Part shown: positions 53,527-62,276 of the stretch, piece by piece
How positions within the stretch are numbered: position 1 is the first letter of the stretch
Layout of the letters: every line of letters starts with the position of its first letter
The notes under the pieces: model-generated
Told to the model about the DNA's origin: nothing
The model's input: the letters and a program-made list of their open reading frames with translations, nothing else
Database searches by the model: none
Made by a program: the position numbers and the translations under genes
NCBI RefSeq assembly: GCF_000202835.1
Contig: NC_015186.1
Location: 558,001-622,000, forward strand
DNA: 64,000 nucleotides
Reading direction: 5' to 3'
Origin: Acidiphilium multivorum AIU301
Lineage (GTDB): Bacteria > Pseudomonadota > Alphaproteobacteria > Acetobacterales > Acetobacteraceae

Positions 53527-56406
53527 TCAGAACCGGGCCTTGAGCCCGACATTGACGGCCTCGGCATTCATGCCGGACGGCGCGTAATTTACGCTGACAC
53601 CGGCATTCCAGCTCCATGCCCGGTCAAGCCTGCCGCTCAGCTGAAAGCCGGCCCGAAGGACATTCACCGGCATGTTCTGTCCCGACAGGTTGAATGTGGC
53701 AGCCGGCGTCGCTTCGAAGGCACCCTGACTATTGCTGCTTCCGCCCAGCCGATGCTGCCATGCCAGACGCCCGCTGGCCAGTATCGCGTGGCCGAAGAGA
53801 GCGAGCACCGTCCGGCCGCGCAGGCCGGTCGTCACATACCCGTCTGTCTGGTCGACAGCCGGCATCGCGAGGCCGAACCCGAGGCCGCCGGTTTCACTGA
53901 CCGCGTGTTCATAGAGGTGCACGGCGCCGAGTCGAACATAGGGCGTCCAGGCCCCGATGCGATAGCCCGCTTCCGCCGCGAGGCCGCCGATCGTTCCCGT
54001 CGGTTCGCTGCTGACGGGGGCCGTCTGGTAGCCGAGCAGGACCGAGCGATCGACCCGCCCGTTCATCCACCCATAACTGACCTGACCCGTCAGGTAGGGG
54101 CCGGCGGCACCGCCAAGCCGGGCATAGGCGGTTGCGGTATCAAGGTCGCTGCGGAACCGCCCGCCGAAGCCGTTGAGGCTCGCATTGGCCTGATCATGGG
54201 CAAAGGCGACCCCGGCCGTGAAGCCCGGTGCGATAGGCGTGTCGAGGCCCACCACAACGCCGTTGTCGTTGTAATGGGCGGCATCTGTCCCGGTCTCACG
54301 GAAGCTGCCGAAGGTTCCAAGATAGCGCACCCAGACGGAGGTCGTCGGGCCGGCTTGGTGTTCGGCCGCATGACCGGCGATCGCACGGCTGATCGACATG
54401 TCCTCGTCGATCGTGATCGTGCGAAGCGTTGGATAGATTTCACCGGACAGGCTGGTGAGGCTTGCCTGTGCCTGCTGGGCGGTTCTGGCGGAGAGAACGG
54501 CGGCGACAGCGTTCAGGAAGGTCGGGTTGGCCGCCGCCTCACCAGCTGACCAGGTGTTGATCTGCTGCAGGGCTCCCTGAACGCCGGAAGCCGCCGCCAC
54601 CGCAACCGGGGTTGCGCCCGGCATGGCCGCAGCGACCTGGGCGACGTTCGAACGCGTTACCGTCGCCGTCAGATCCTGAGCGCCATATTGCAGGTTGCTC
54701 ACGGTATAATAAACGCCAGCGCCATAGGTCTGGTTGGAGAAGGCGCCCTGAATCGAGCCGGCGCTGATGAATGTCTCGATCGATTGCGGCAGGTAGGTCT
54801 GCGGCGGCGCCAGAACCTTGAAGGTTCCGTTGAGTTGTGCCTTGCCGCTGACGGTCAGCGGATTGCCGATCGCGATCGCCGTCGAACTCCCGGAGCCTGT
54901 TGCGTAGTTTCCGTTGATGGTAAGGCCGCTGCTACCGGCGGCGGCCTGGCTGACCAACGTGCCGCCGGCGTTTGTCACGCTTCCATTGACGGTGCCGGAG
55001 CCGCCGAAGCTGCCTCCGTTGATCGTGACGGCCGAGCCGAGCGAACCCGTGAGGGCAAGGTTTCCGCCGTTGATGGTGGTACCGCCGGCATATCCGTCAT
55101 TGCCGGTGAGGGTGAGCGTGCCGGTGGTGCCGTCAACGACGAGGCCGCCGGAGCCCCCGATATTGTTCGAGAACGTGCCCTGATCGCTGCCAATGTTGGC
55201 GGTGAAGGTGCCGAAGGCGAACTGAGCGGGTCCGTTGATCGCAGCGGCGGCGTTCACAAGGCCCCAGCCATAGGTGGTGTTGGGGGCGGGCGCCGAGCCG
55301 AGAGGCGTTGCCGTGGTCAGGAGTGTATCGGAGACATTGGCCGGCGTGAACCACGGAAATTTCTGCCAGATCAGCGCGGCCACACCGGTGATGATCGGCG
55401 CGGAAAAAGACGTGCCAACTGCAAAACCGGTATTGAATGAGGTCCCGGCGACGATCGGCACCTGGTCGTAACCCGGCGCGGCAATGCACCATTGGGCGGT
55501 GATGCCGCAGGCGTTGGATGTCGGGTCGAGGCCGCTCACCTGACCGAGGCTATTGATGTCGACATTCACCGCCGAGATCCATTGGGGCTGCAACGAATTC
55601 GTGTAAGCCGGCGCCTCTGCCTCGACGCTGATGTCGTTTGGCGACTGCGGGTTGTTGCCCGCTGCCCACACATAAAGATTGCCCGTACCGAATGGCGCGA
55701 ATAGTGCCCCGATCTGCTGCGAAGCCTGGATGGCGGCCGAGGTCGTCGAGAAACTGCTGGCATTTTCTGCGAGGGACTGGTTGAACAGATGAACGCCGTT
55801 GGCCATCAGGTCCTGATACGTCTTGCCGTAGAGCGTGCAGGCGCCGGTGGCATCGCAGGTCTGGGCGACGTAAAGCGTCGCATCTGGCGCAACGCCGCCA
55901 GCAAAGAAGTTCACTGGCCCTTGCGTATTGTCGTAGGTGCCTTGGGTCGCTCCTCCGAGGAGCGCCGTCACGATCGACCCGTGACCATAAGGGTCGTTCG
56001 CCGACGCGATGTTATTCTGATTTAGCGTGTTATTGCCCTGAGCGAGGTATGAGTTGAACCAGGCAACCCGTCCCTGGAGGGCCTGCACGCCGGTATTGGC
56101 GCCGGTATCGAGGATTCCGATAGATACGCCAGCCCCGGTGGCTCCCTCCTGTATCGCGGTAACCACAGTGGTCGGCACATACTGATTATACGCGGGATAG
56201 GTCCAGGTCTGGGCCGTCCCAAGATTGATCAGCGTCTGCAAGGTCGACAGGAGAGGCGTCGAGGTCGGGGACGTTGGTGTGGAAACCGATGACGGCGCGG
56301 GCAGGCTCGACGAGGCGGTGCCACCGCCACCCCCCCCGCCGCCCGAACAGGCAGACAGGCTCAACGCCGTGGCGGCAAGGAGGGAGAACCGCCTTGAGAT
56401 CTTCAT
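53527..56406 (-). CDS. S8 subtilisin-like autotransporter lipoprotein
   Basis: This is a 959-residue type V secreted serine protease. It has a lipoprotein signal with Cys20 in LSAC, a glycine run, a Ser/Thr/Pro-rich linker, and a subtilisin domain with the triad Asp100 (ILDTGAN), His142 (DPYGHGS) and Ser333 (GTSFSAP). A passenger stalk follows with PATR-like repeats (GGTTINGGNLALTGSL, LTINGNYATGSGSS). The C-terminal autotransporter beta-barrel (about 270 residues) ends in the expected aromatic residue (KARF). Layout and lipobox recall NalP or SphB1, which cleave other surface proteins. The triad is intact. It is convergent with the MFS gene; a long AT-rich gap is upstream. Confidence 0.9.
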   Translation of the reverse strand: MKISRRFSLLAATALSLSACSGGGGGGGGTASSSLPAPSSVSTPTSPTSTPLLSTLQTLINLGTAQTWTYPAYNQYVPTTVVTAIQEGATGAGVSIGILDTGANTGVQALQGRVAWFNSYLAQGNNTLNQNNIASANDPYGHGSIVTALLGGATQGTYDNTQGPVNFFAGGVAPDATLYVAQTCDATGACTLYGKTYQDLMANGVHLFNQSLAENASSFSTTSAAIQASQQIGALFAPFGTGNLYVWAAGNNPQSPNDISVEAEAPAYTNSLQPQWISAVNVDINSLGQVSGLDPTSNACGITAQWCIAAPGYDQVPIVAGTSFNTGFAVGTSFSAPIITGVAALIWQKFPWFTPANVSDTLLTTATPLGSAPAPNTTYGWGLVNAAAAINGPAQFAFGTFTANIGSDQGTFSNNIGGSGGLVVDGTTGTLTLTGNDGYAGGTTINGGNLALTGSLGSAVTINGGSFGGSGTVNGSVTNAGGTLVSQAAAGSSGLTINGNYATGSGSSTAIAIGNPLTVSGKAQLNGTFKVLAPPQTYLPQSIETFISAGSIQGAFSNQTYGAGVYYTVSNLQYGAQDLTATVTRSNVAQVAAAMPGATPVAVAAASGVQGALQQINTWSAGEAAANPTFLNAVAAVLSARTAQQAQASLTSLSGEIYPTLRTITIDEDMSISRAIAGHAAEHQAGPTTSVWVRYLGTFGSFRETGTDAAHYNDNGVVVGLDTPIAPGFTAGVAFAHDQANASLNGFGGRFRSDLDTATAYARLGGAAGPYLTGQVSYGWMNGRVDRSVLLGYQTAPVSSEPTGTIGGLAAEAGYRIGAWTPYVRLGAVHLYEHAVSETGGLGFGLAMPAVDQTDGYVTTGLRGRTVLALFGHAILASGRLAWQHRLGGSSNSQGAFEATPAATFNLSGQNMPVNVLRAGFQLSGRLDRAWSWNAGVSVNYAPSGMNAEAVNVGLKARF

Positions 56407-57057
56407 ATCCGTTCCCCGTCATGATGATCTCGGCCCGGTGCTGGAAGACGCGCGGTATCGATAGCGCCGGCGCGCTTTGTGGAGCATGCCGAGGGGCGGG
56501 CAGGATGAGCTAGAGGAAGGTCGATGCGTGTCATGGTGTGACACACGCTACGAAGTTAATCTAAATTATTTATTAAAAAATAACTTTTCGATATCGTTGA
56601 GATATAATTCTAACTATCGAATAAATCAAAATATAAATTAAATTAAAATAAATGAAAATTATGATCACTAAATTTTATTAGCATTAAAAAATTAAACGAT
56701 ACCGAAATGATCAAAACATCTTCCGATCCAATCGGATCAAGAGTCGTCGAGGACTGTACGCGCCCGGCGACGAACCACATCGGAACGCGAGCCAACGGCT
56801 TTCCTATTCTACGCATAGCAGAGGTGGCAGTCACATTCCGTGGAGATCGCAGGTATTTCGAAACGATGATATTCTGGCTGCCGATGCCGTGCTTAATTTG
56901 CCCATATTCCGGGAATTATCACCTACCTATCTCGAGATTCATTTGCTCGACCATTCCGACTTTTATTCGCGCGGATGGGCGGAGGTGGCTGGGTCGAATT
57001 GAGGTCTCTACCGGCTGGTTCAGCCTCATCCCTTTGGTTGATCGAGAGAACGGGTGA
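56407..57057. other. AT-rich intergenic region upstream of the autotransporter gene
   Basis: These 651 nt carry no gene that I can support. Between about 56550 and 56705 the sequence is almost entirely A and T, with runs such as TTATTTATTAAAAAATAA. That is very unlike the surrounding GC-rich sequence. The rest (56706-57057) is intermediate in composition and has small frames without recognised content. The position suggests the promoter of the autotransporter gene, the edge of acquired DNA, or both. Confidence 0.6.
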
Positions 57058-57500
57058 ATGCCTGTGGAGCAGATTGCAGTGGGCGACGTGCGCGCGATTG
57101 AACGGTTGAGGTTCGCGGGGCTGCTGACCTGCCATGTGGGGATTCGGATTGAGGTTGCCGCATCGACGGTACGCCTGACGCTACGGCGGCTGGAGGCGGC
57201 TGGAATGGGCGCGGATCCGCCGGGAGTTACAGCGCAAGCACCTCTCGCCGTGCATCCAGGGGGATCGGTATAGCTGCTTCTGTGAGCTCTGCCGGAACTG
57301 GGAAGCGAAGTTGCCGGTGACAATGCGCCAGACGCATGCTTCGGATAAGAAGCTGTTTGTCGATTATGCCGGCGATACGGTGCTAGTGGTGGTTGGACGA
57401 CTTACCTGCGAGACGCGTGCGGCCCAGATCTCGTCGCGGTTCTCGGCGCATCGCGCTGCATCTATGCCGAGGCGACCTCAACTAGATGCTTGATCCCGGT
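57058..57500 (+). pseudogene. IS21-family transposase (istA) remnant, frameshifted
   Basis: In three shifting frames the plus strand gives parts of IstA. About 57160-57190 encodes ASTVRLTLRRLEAAG. Then WARIRRELQRKHLSP, CELCRNWEAKLPVTMRQTHA and KKLFVDYAGDTVLVVVGRL follow in one frame, and further on AVLGASRCIYAEAT appears in another frame. The order matches the middle of IS21-type transposases, including the catalytic-core LFVDYAGD. Frameshifts, internal loss and the absence of istB make it inactive. I could not find the terminal inverted repeats, so the borders are approximate. Confidence 0.72.
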
Positions 57501-57614
57501 TTTGATGCTGACAGGCCTGCTCTCAGGCGCCACGGGTGGCTCCGGCCGACGAGCCCGCCTTTCTGCCGTCACCGGCTTCCTATCGGGGCAACCAGCAGGC
57601 TGTAAAGGGAACGG

Positions 57615-57651
57615 GCGGAGCGGCGGGCCATGATCATTACCGCCGCTCCGC
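57615..57651 (-). terminator. Terminator-like hairpin after the DUF1345 gene
   Basis: A 12-bp stem GCGGAGCGGCGG against CCGCCGCTCCGC, with a 13-nt loop, lies 14 nt after the DUF1345 stop on the minus strand. The downstream side contains a modest CCTTT run only. It may also end any transcript coming from the IS remnant on the other strand. Confidence 0.5.
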
Positions 57652-57664
57652 GCCGGGGCATCGC

Positions 57665-58321
57665 TCAGAACAGCCCGGCCGCGATGTTGATGGCTAGAGC
57701 CAGCACCACTGTATTGAACAGGTAGCCGATCACGCCCTGCAATGTCGCCAGCCGCCGCATCTTGCGGCTGAGGATGTTCACGTCAGATACTTGGAACGTC
57801 ATTCCCAGCACGAACGAGAAATAAACGAAGTCGAGATAGTCCGGTGCCTCACCGCCTGGAAAGGCGAGCCCGCCTTCCGGCCCGCTATCGGTCGCCGCGT
57901 AATATTCGTGCGCGTAGCGATAGGTGAAGGTGATCTGGGTCATCAGCCACGATGCCACCAGCGTTGCCGCCGCCAGCGCGACATAGGGCGTGTGCGCCGT
58001 GGTCCCCTTGCCACGCGCGGCGAAGATGACGATCGCAGTGAAGCTCATCAGCGCACCGGCCAGGCTAAGGCCAAAGATCGTCCATTCCCCTTCCTCCTGC
58101 CGCGCCGCGTCGGCGCCGATCCGCGTGTGGTCGGCGCGGCTGAAATGCAGCATGGCGAGCGCGACATAGACCGCGACGGCAATGTCCCAGCCGATCACGA
58201 CCCGCAGCGTCGGCGCAAGATCGCCCGACAGCAGCAGGAAGACGAGGGCTCCGCAGAGGAGGCCAGTGAACAGGCGGGGGTGGCCGCGCGCAATGCGCAC
58301 GGCAAGCGGGCGAGGCGTCAT
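57665..58321 (-). CDS. DUF1345 membrane protein
   Basis: This is a 218-residue inner-membrane protein with about five helices. It has the family's terminal motif PDYLDFVYFSFVLGMTFQVSDVNI, followed by TLQGVIGYLFNTVVLALAIN. The residues around YFSF and FQVSD recall the pore region of small ion channels, but function is not known. It lies 65 nt after the FGGY kinase gene, perhaps in the same transcript, and ends at a hairpin. Confidence 0.82.
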   Translation of the reverse strand: MTPRPLAVRIARGHPRLFTGLLCGALVFLLLSGDLAPTLRVVIGWDIAVAVYVALAMLHFSRADHTRIGADAARQEEGEWTIFGLSLAGALMSFTAIVIFAARGKGTTAHTPYVALAAATLVASWLMTQITFTYRYAHEYYAATDSGPEGGLAFPGGEAPDYLDFVYFSFVLGMTFQVSDVNILSRKMRRLATLQGVIGYLFNTVVLALAINIAAGLF

Positions 58322-58386
58322 CCGTTCTTCATACAGGAACTTCGCCGCGAGGGCAGGCGTGGCGCTTCGCTTTTCCGTGAACGGTG

Positions 58387-60030
58387 TCAGCTCCGCATGA
58401 GCGCCCGATACGCCATCTGGTCGTCATGCATCCGCCGGAACACGGCATATTTGCGGGCATGAAAGCCGGCGTTCGCTGCCTCTGGCGCAATCATCGCCCC
58501 GGCCCGGCTCATCGCCGCCATTCCTGCCGGCAGGTCAGGATACACGCCGCCCGCCACCGCGCCGAGAATGGCGCTGCCGAGCAGCACCGCCTCCGGCTCC
58601 GCCGGCAGCACGATCCGGCAACCCGTCGCATCCGCGTGCTCGCGGAGAAAAAGCGGGTTTTTCGTCCCGCCGCCGGTCGCCATGATCGTGTCGATCGCGT
58701 AGCCATTGGCGTTCATCGTCTCGATGATGTGCCGCGTGCCGTAGGCCAAAGCCTGGAGCGTTGCGAGATAGAGCCGCGCGCAATCCGCTTCGTCCGCCGA
58801 GAGCGGCAGGCCCGAGATCATGCCCCGCAGGGTGGCATCCGCGCGCGGCGAGCGGTTGCCGTGGAAATCGGGAAACACGTGCAGGCCCTCGGTCAACGCC
58901 GCGGCCGATCCAGCCTCCGCCGCCATCCGCCCGACCAGCGCGTTCAGCCGCTCGTAGATGCTCACCCCCTCCGCTTTCGCCGCGGCGGCAAGTGCCGGAT
59001 AGGCGGCATGGGTCGTCACCATATGGTCGATCAGCGAGCCGGTCGCGGACTGCCCGCCCTCGTTCAGCCACATCCCCGGAATCATCGCCGCGTGATACGG
59101 CCCCCACACGCCTGGCACGAAGCGCGGTTCCGGCGCCACCGCCATGTGGCAGGACGACGTCCCGCCGATCAGCGCGACCCGTCGCCCGAGCGCGGCCGCA
59201 TCCGGCGCCATCCCGTCGAGTGCGGCGCCGATCACCCCGATCCCGCCCGCATGCGCGTCGATCGCCGAGGTGCCGACCGGAATCCCCGGCGCCAGCCCGA
59301 ACGCCGCCGCCGCCTCGGCCGAAAGCCCGCCGCCCACCGGTGTCGCGATCGGCAGGATCGTGGTGCCGATCCGCGTGAACCCCTCATCGGCAAGCTCGCC
59401 AAGCCCGATCGCCCGGAAATACGCCTCGTCCCAGCGTTCCTCGTGGCCGAGATAGGTCCATTTGCACACGGTCGAGCAGAGCGAGCGGCTGGCCGCACCC
59501 GTCGCCCTGTAGGTGAGGAAATCCGGCAGGTCGAAGACATGCCGCGCCGCCGCCCAGCTTTGCGGCGCGTGCCGCTTCAGCCACAGCAGCTTCGGCGTCT
59601 CCATCTCCAGCGAGATCCGCCCGCCGACATAGCGCAGCACCTCGTACCCGCCCGCATTGATTTCGTCCGCCTCCGCCTGCGCGCGATGATCCGCCCAGAG
59701 AATCACGTCCTGCGCCGGGTCGCCGTCCGGCTCCACCGGCAGCGGCGCGCCGGCTTCATCCAGCACCACGAGCGAGCAGGTTGCGTCGAACCCGATGCCG
59801 CGCACCACCAGCCCACTGCCGGCCTCCGCCATTGCGCAGCGCACCGCATCGCTCACCGCTGCCCAGATATCGGTGCTCGACTGCTGGATGAAATCCGGCC
59901 GCGGTCGCCAGGCGCGGATCGCCCGCACGGCACTGCCGCGCATCGTCCCGTCCAAGCCGAACACGCCAGCGCGAGCGCTGCCGGTGCCAACATCGACGCC
60001 AATGACGATATGGTTTGCCGGGTGGCTCAT
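58387..60030 (-). CDS. FGGY-family carbohydrate kinase (D-ribulokinase-like)
   Basis: This is a 547-residue sugar kinase of the FGGY family. It opens with the phosphate-1 motif [21 protein letters not shown]. The middle holds [15 protein letters not shown] and [14 protein letters not shown]. The C-terminal ATP-binding part includes [20 protein letters not shown]. Length and motifs resemble the YDR109C/5C_CHO_kinase subgroup, which phosphorylates D-ribulose or similar pentuloses. With PfkB kinase and a sugar ABC importer nearby it probably works in polyol catabolism. It is 27 nt after the PfkB gene. Confidence 0.85.
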   Translation of the reverse strand: MSHPANHIVIGVDVGTGSARAGVFGLDGTMRGSAVRAIRAWRPRPDFIQQSSTDIWAAVSDAVRCAMAEAGSGLVVRGIGFDATCSLVVLDEAGAPLPVEPDGDPAQDVILWADHRAQAEADEINAGGYEVLRYVGGRISLEMETPKLLWLKRHAPQSWAAARHVFDLPDFLTYRATGAASRSLCSTVCKWTYLGHEERWDEAYFRAIGLGELADEGFTRIGTTILPIATPVGGGLSAEAAAAFGLAPGIPVGTSAIDAHAGGIGVIGAALDGMAPDAAALGRRVALIGGTSSCHMAVAPEPRFVPGVWGPYHAAMIPGMWLNEGGQSATGSLIDHMVTTHAAYPALAAAAKAEGVSIYERLNALVGRMAAEAGSAAALTEGLHVFPDFHGNRSPRADATLRGMISGLPLSADEADCARLYLATLQALAYGTRHIIETMNANGYAIDTIMATGGGTKNPLFLREHADATGCRIVLPAEPEAVLLGSAILGAVAGGVYPDLPAGMAAMSRAGAMIAPEAANAGFHARKYAVFRRMHDDQMAYRALMRS

Positions 60031-60057
60031 GGCGGTCCTCCTCGTTCCGGTTGCCGC

Positions 60058-60999
60058 TCAGCCCGCGGCGGCGATGAAGGCGTCGAGCGTTGCGAAGTCG
60101 GCAACCCCTTCCATCCCGCCCTTGCGGCTGACGGCGAGCGCGCCCGCCGCGCGGGCATAGTCGAGCGCCCGCCTTGTCCCCATCCCCTGCAACAGGCAGG
60201 TGACGAAGGCAGCGCCGAAACAGTCGCCCGCCCCGGTCGGGTCGATCTCCTCCACCGGAAACGCCGGCAGGTCGAATTGTTCATCGCGCGAGCGGAAACT
60301 CACACCCTTGCGGCTGCGTTTGATCACTACCATCCGTACGCCGAGATCGAGCAGTTCCTCGACCGCCGCGCGTTCCGACTTCGCCTCGGTCGGCAGCAGG
60401 ATCTCAGGGCCTGACGGCATGAAGATGTCGGTATAGCCGAGCATGAATTCGAGGCCCGCGCGCATTTCCGGAATCATCAGCATTTCCTTGCGGATGTTCG
60501 GATCGAAGGAAATCACCGCGCCGTTCGCCTTGGCCAGCTCGATCGCCTTTTTCATTTCGTCAATGATATGAAACGAGAAGAGCGACGACCCCATGATGTG
60601 GAAATGCGCGCATTGAGCGAGCATCGCCCGTGCGGCGGCGTCGATCGTGATCCGCCCCGCGGCGCTGCGCTTGAGGTTGAACAGGAAGTCGCGGTCGCCA
60701 TCCTCGCGGTAGCGCACGAAGGCGCTTGCCGTCACCTGGTCCGGCTCGATCCGCACGGCGCTCACATCCGCCCCCTCGCGCCGCAGCCGGTCGACGCAGA
60801 GCCAGCCGAAATCGTCGTCGCCGATGCAGGAGATGATGCCCGCGCCAGCACCAAGCCGTGCGGCCTGGGCGATGAAGGTCGCCGGCGCGCCGCCGGGGAA
60901 GGGGCCAAGCAGCCGGCCGGGCTCGTGGAAGCCCTGGCCCTTTTCCTCGGCGAGAATGTCGACGAGGATTTCACCCATGGTCACGATCATGCCGGTCAT
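60058..60999 (-). CDS. PfkB-family sugar kinase
   Basis: This is a ribokinase-like ATP-dependent kinase of 313 residues. It has the N-terminal TMGEILVDILAEEKGQGF with the PfkB substrate-lid GPFPGGAPATFIAQAARLG, and the C-terminal ATP/anion-hole motif DPTGAGDCFGAAFVT containing the catalytic Asp. The N-terminal part is of the type seen in tagatose/fructose kinases of polyol loci in rhizobia, but the true sugar is not determinable here. It is coupled to the DeoR gene upstream by 4 nt and followed by the FGGY kinase. Confidence 0.88.
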   Translation of the reverse strand: MTGMIVTMGEILVDILAEEKGQGFHEPGRLLGPFPGGAPATFIAQAARLGAGAGIISCIGDDDFGWLCVDRLRREGADVSAVRIEPDQVTASAFVRYREDGDRDFLFNLKRSAAGRITIDAAARAMLAQCAHFHIMGSSLFSFHIIDEMKKAIELAKANGAVISFDPNIRKEMLMIPEMRAGLEFMLGYTDIFMPSGPEILLPTEAKSERAAVEELLDLGVRMVVIKRSRKGVSFRSRDEQFDLPAFPVEEIDPTGAGDCFGAAFVTCLLQGMGTRRALDYARAAGALAVSRKGGMEGVADFATLDAFIAAAG

Positions 61000-61895
61000 G
61001 ACGCCTCGCCGAACGCCCTGGCGCCGCTCCGGCTATGCGCGGGATGGCTGGAGAAATGCGCCTCGGTTCCGCCATCGGTCTCGACAGGCCTGAAGCCGGC
61101 GCCGAGGAGGATGTCGCGCAGACGGTTGCTGGGCATGCCGGGCAGGATCAGGTCGGAAATCCCGGTAAGGCCGAGCTGCGCCGTCCGCCGTTCGAGCGAG
61201 AGCGCAGGGTTGCCGATCAACACGATGCTGCGCGTACTGCGCCGTATCGCCGCCTCGGCCAGCCGTTCGGCGGGCTTGGCGGCCACCAGCAGCGCCGAAT
61301 CGGCGGACAGGGCGTCCGCCTCGAGGATCGACCAGCCCAGCGCAAAATGGTCAAGCATCCTGAGGGCGCCTGCGCCTTCGATCATACCGCTCTCCGCGGT
61401 AATCTCGCCGCCGAGCAGGTAGATCCTCGCATCGAGGCAGGTGCGGGCGAGGGGGATCGCCTCGGTGCTGGTCAGCACCACGGAAACTCCCGGAATTTCC
61501 GCAAGCCAAGGAATTGCCTGGGTGGCGAGCGGGCCAGGGCCGATCAGCACGGTCTGGTCGGGTCCGATCAGCGCCTGCGCCCGCCGCAGCATCGGCACGA
61601 GCAGCGCCTTGGTCAGTGGCGCGCCGGCGGGCCGGTCGCGCGGCGCGCCCGATTTCGCCGCTATCGCTTTGCCGAAACTGCGGACGATCAGCCCCTGCTC
61701 CTCAAGATAAGTGAGATCGCCACGGATGGTGACTTCGGAAACCTTTAGCGCCGTGCTGAGCTCATCAACGCGCATTTGCCCGTACTGGCGAATCCAGTCG
61801 GCGATCTTCAGCCGCCGCTGCAGCACGGCACTTTTCGCGCCGAGCGTCACGTCGATGTTCCCAGGCTGCCCATCTGCTATCGATGCCAGCAACAT
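60996..61895 (-). CDS. DeoR-family transcriptional regulator
   Basis: This is a 299-residue repressor. The N-terminal helix-turn-helix (RRLKIADWIRQYGQMRVDELSTALKVSEVTIRGDLTYLEEQG) and following RSFGKAIA are the DeoR signature in pieces. The larger C-terminal effector domain is of the sugar-phosphate isomerase-like fold (LLGGEITAESGMIEG). DeoR members sense sugar phosphates. It heads the minus-strand operon with PfkB and FGGY kinases and is divergent from the ABC sugar-binding gene, so the control region between probably serves both. Two palindromes there contain the CGAAA type of sequence. Confidence 0.88.
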   Translation of the reverse strand: MLLASIADGQPGNIDVTLGAKSAVLQRRLKIADWIRQYGQMRVDELSTALKVSEVTIRGDLTYLEEQGLIVRSFGKAIAAKSGAPRDRPAGAPLTKALLVPMLRRAQALIGPDQTVLIGPGPLATQAIPWLAEIPGVSVVLTSTEAIPLARTCLDARIYLLGGEITAESGMIEGAGALRMLDHFALGWSILEADALSADSALLVAAKPAERLAEAAIRRSTRSIVLIGNPALSLERRTAQLGLTGISDLILPGMPSNRLRDILLGAGFRPVETDGGTEAHFSSHPAHSRSGARAFGEAS

Positions 61896-61913
61896 GCTCG
61901 GAAGTCCATAGGT

Positions 61914-61926
61914 TTCGAAACGAAAG
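61914..61926. promoter_or_regulatory. Palindrome TTTCG-AAA-CGAAA, candidate DeoR operator
   Basis: A perfect 5-bp inverted repeat with 3-nt spacer lies 19 nt upstream of the DeoR gene. The half site CGAAA resembles operators of the GlpR/DeoR family. The same AAACGAAAG word recurs at 62036-62044 on the other side of the shared control region. Confidence 0.55.
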
Positions 61927-62025
61927 CGGCCGAATCATGTCATGATGACTGTCCTTAACCAATTCTATAGCATTTTCATTATGAATTAGTGTTTTTGGAT
62001 ATTGCGATGCGGTGAATTTTTTCCG

Positions 62026-62055
62026 TTGACTTATCAAACGAAAGTTCGCTACCTA
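62026..62055 (+). promoter_or_regulatory. Putative promoter with internal operator for the ABC sugar genes
   Basis: TTGACT at 62026-62031 is followed after 18 nt by TACCTA at 62050-62055. The spacer contains the palindrome CGAAAGTTCG at 62039-62048 (CGAA-AG-TTCG), which sits within the AAACGAAAG repeat. A repressor bound there would block RNA polymerase. The minus-10 is weak, so the promoter call is tentative. Confidence 0.4.
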
Positions 62056-62117
62056 CGAATCACAAGCTGCGCCGAAGCCTGGACGCAGCGCGCGGGGGGA
62101 TGTTCATCCATCCGGTC

Positions 62118-62202
62118 GCGGCCCGCATCGGGGCCGCAAGCCGGCATCCCTGTCATCCGCACCGGCTCCTTGCGGGCCCACCTTGCGCAGCCCGTCTGCG
62201 CA
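62118..62202 (+). promoter_or_regulatory. Two hairpins in the leader of the ABC sugar-binding gene
   Basis: GCGGCCC-N6-GGGCCGC at 62118-62137 and TGCGCAG-N5-CTGCGCA at 62184-62202 are two perfect 7-bp stems in the roughly 220-nt untranslated stretch before the start at 62277. No riboswitch type is recognised. Confidence 0.4.
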
Positions 62203-62276
62203 CGCTTCGGCGCGCGGTTTGGCGGCGCCCTTGCTTGATTCAATGAACCGGATTGTTCGAGAGGGAGAAACGTCTC

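Noticed and set aside
58384-60414. 676-codon plus-strand frame over the FGGY and PfkB genes
   Set aside because: It is antisense to two clear kinases, Arg/His/Pro-rich and without any recognised motif.
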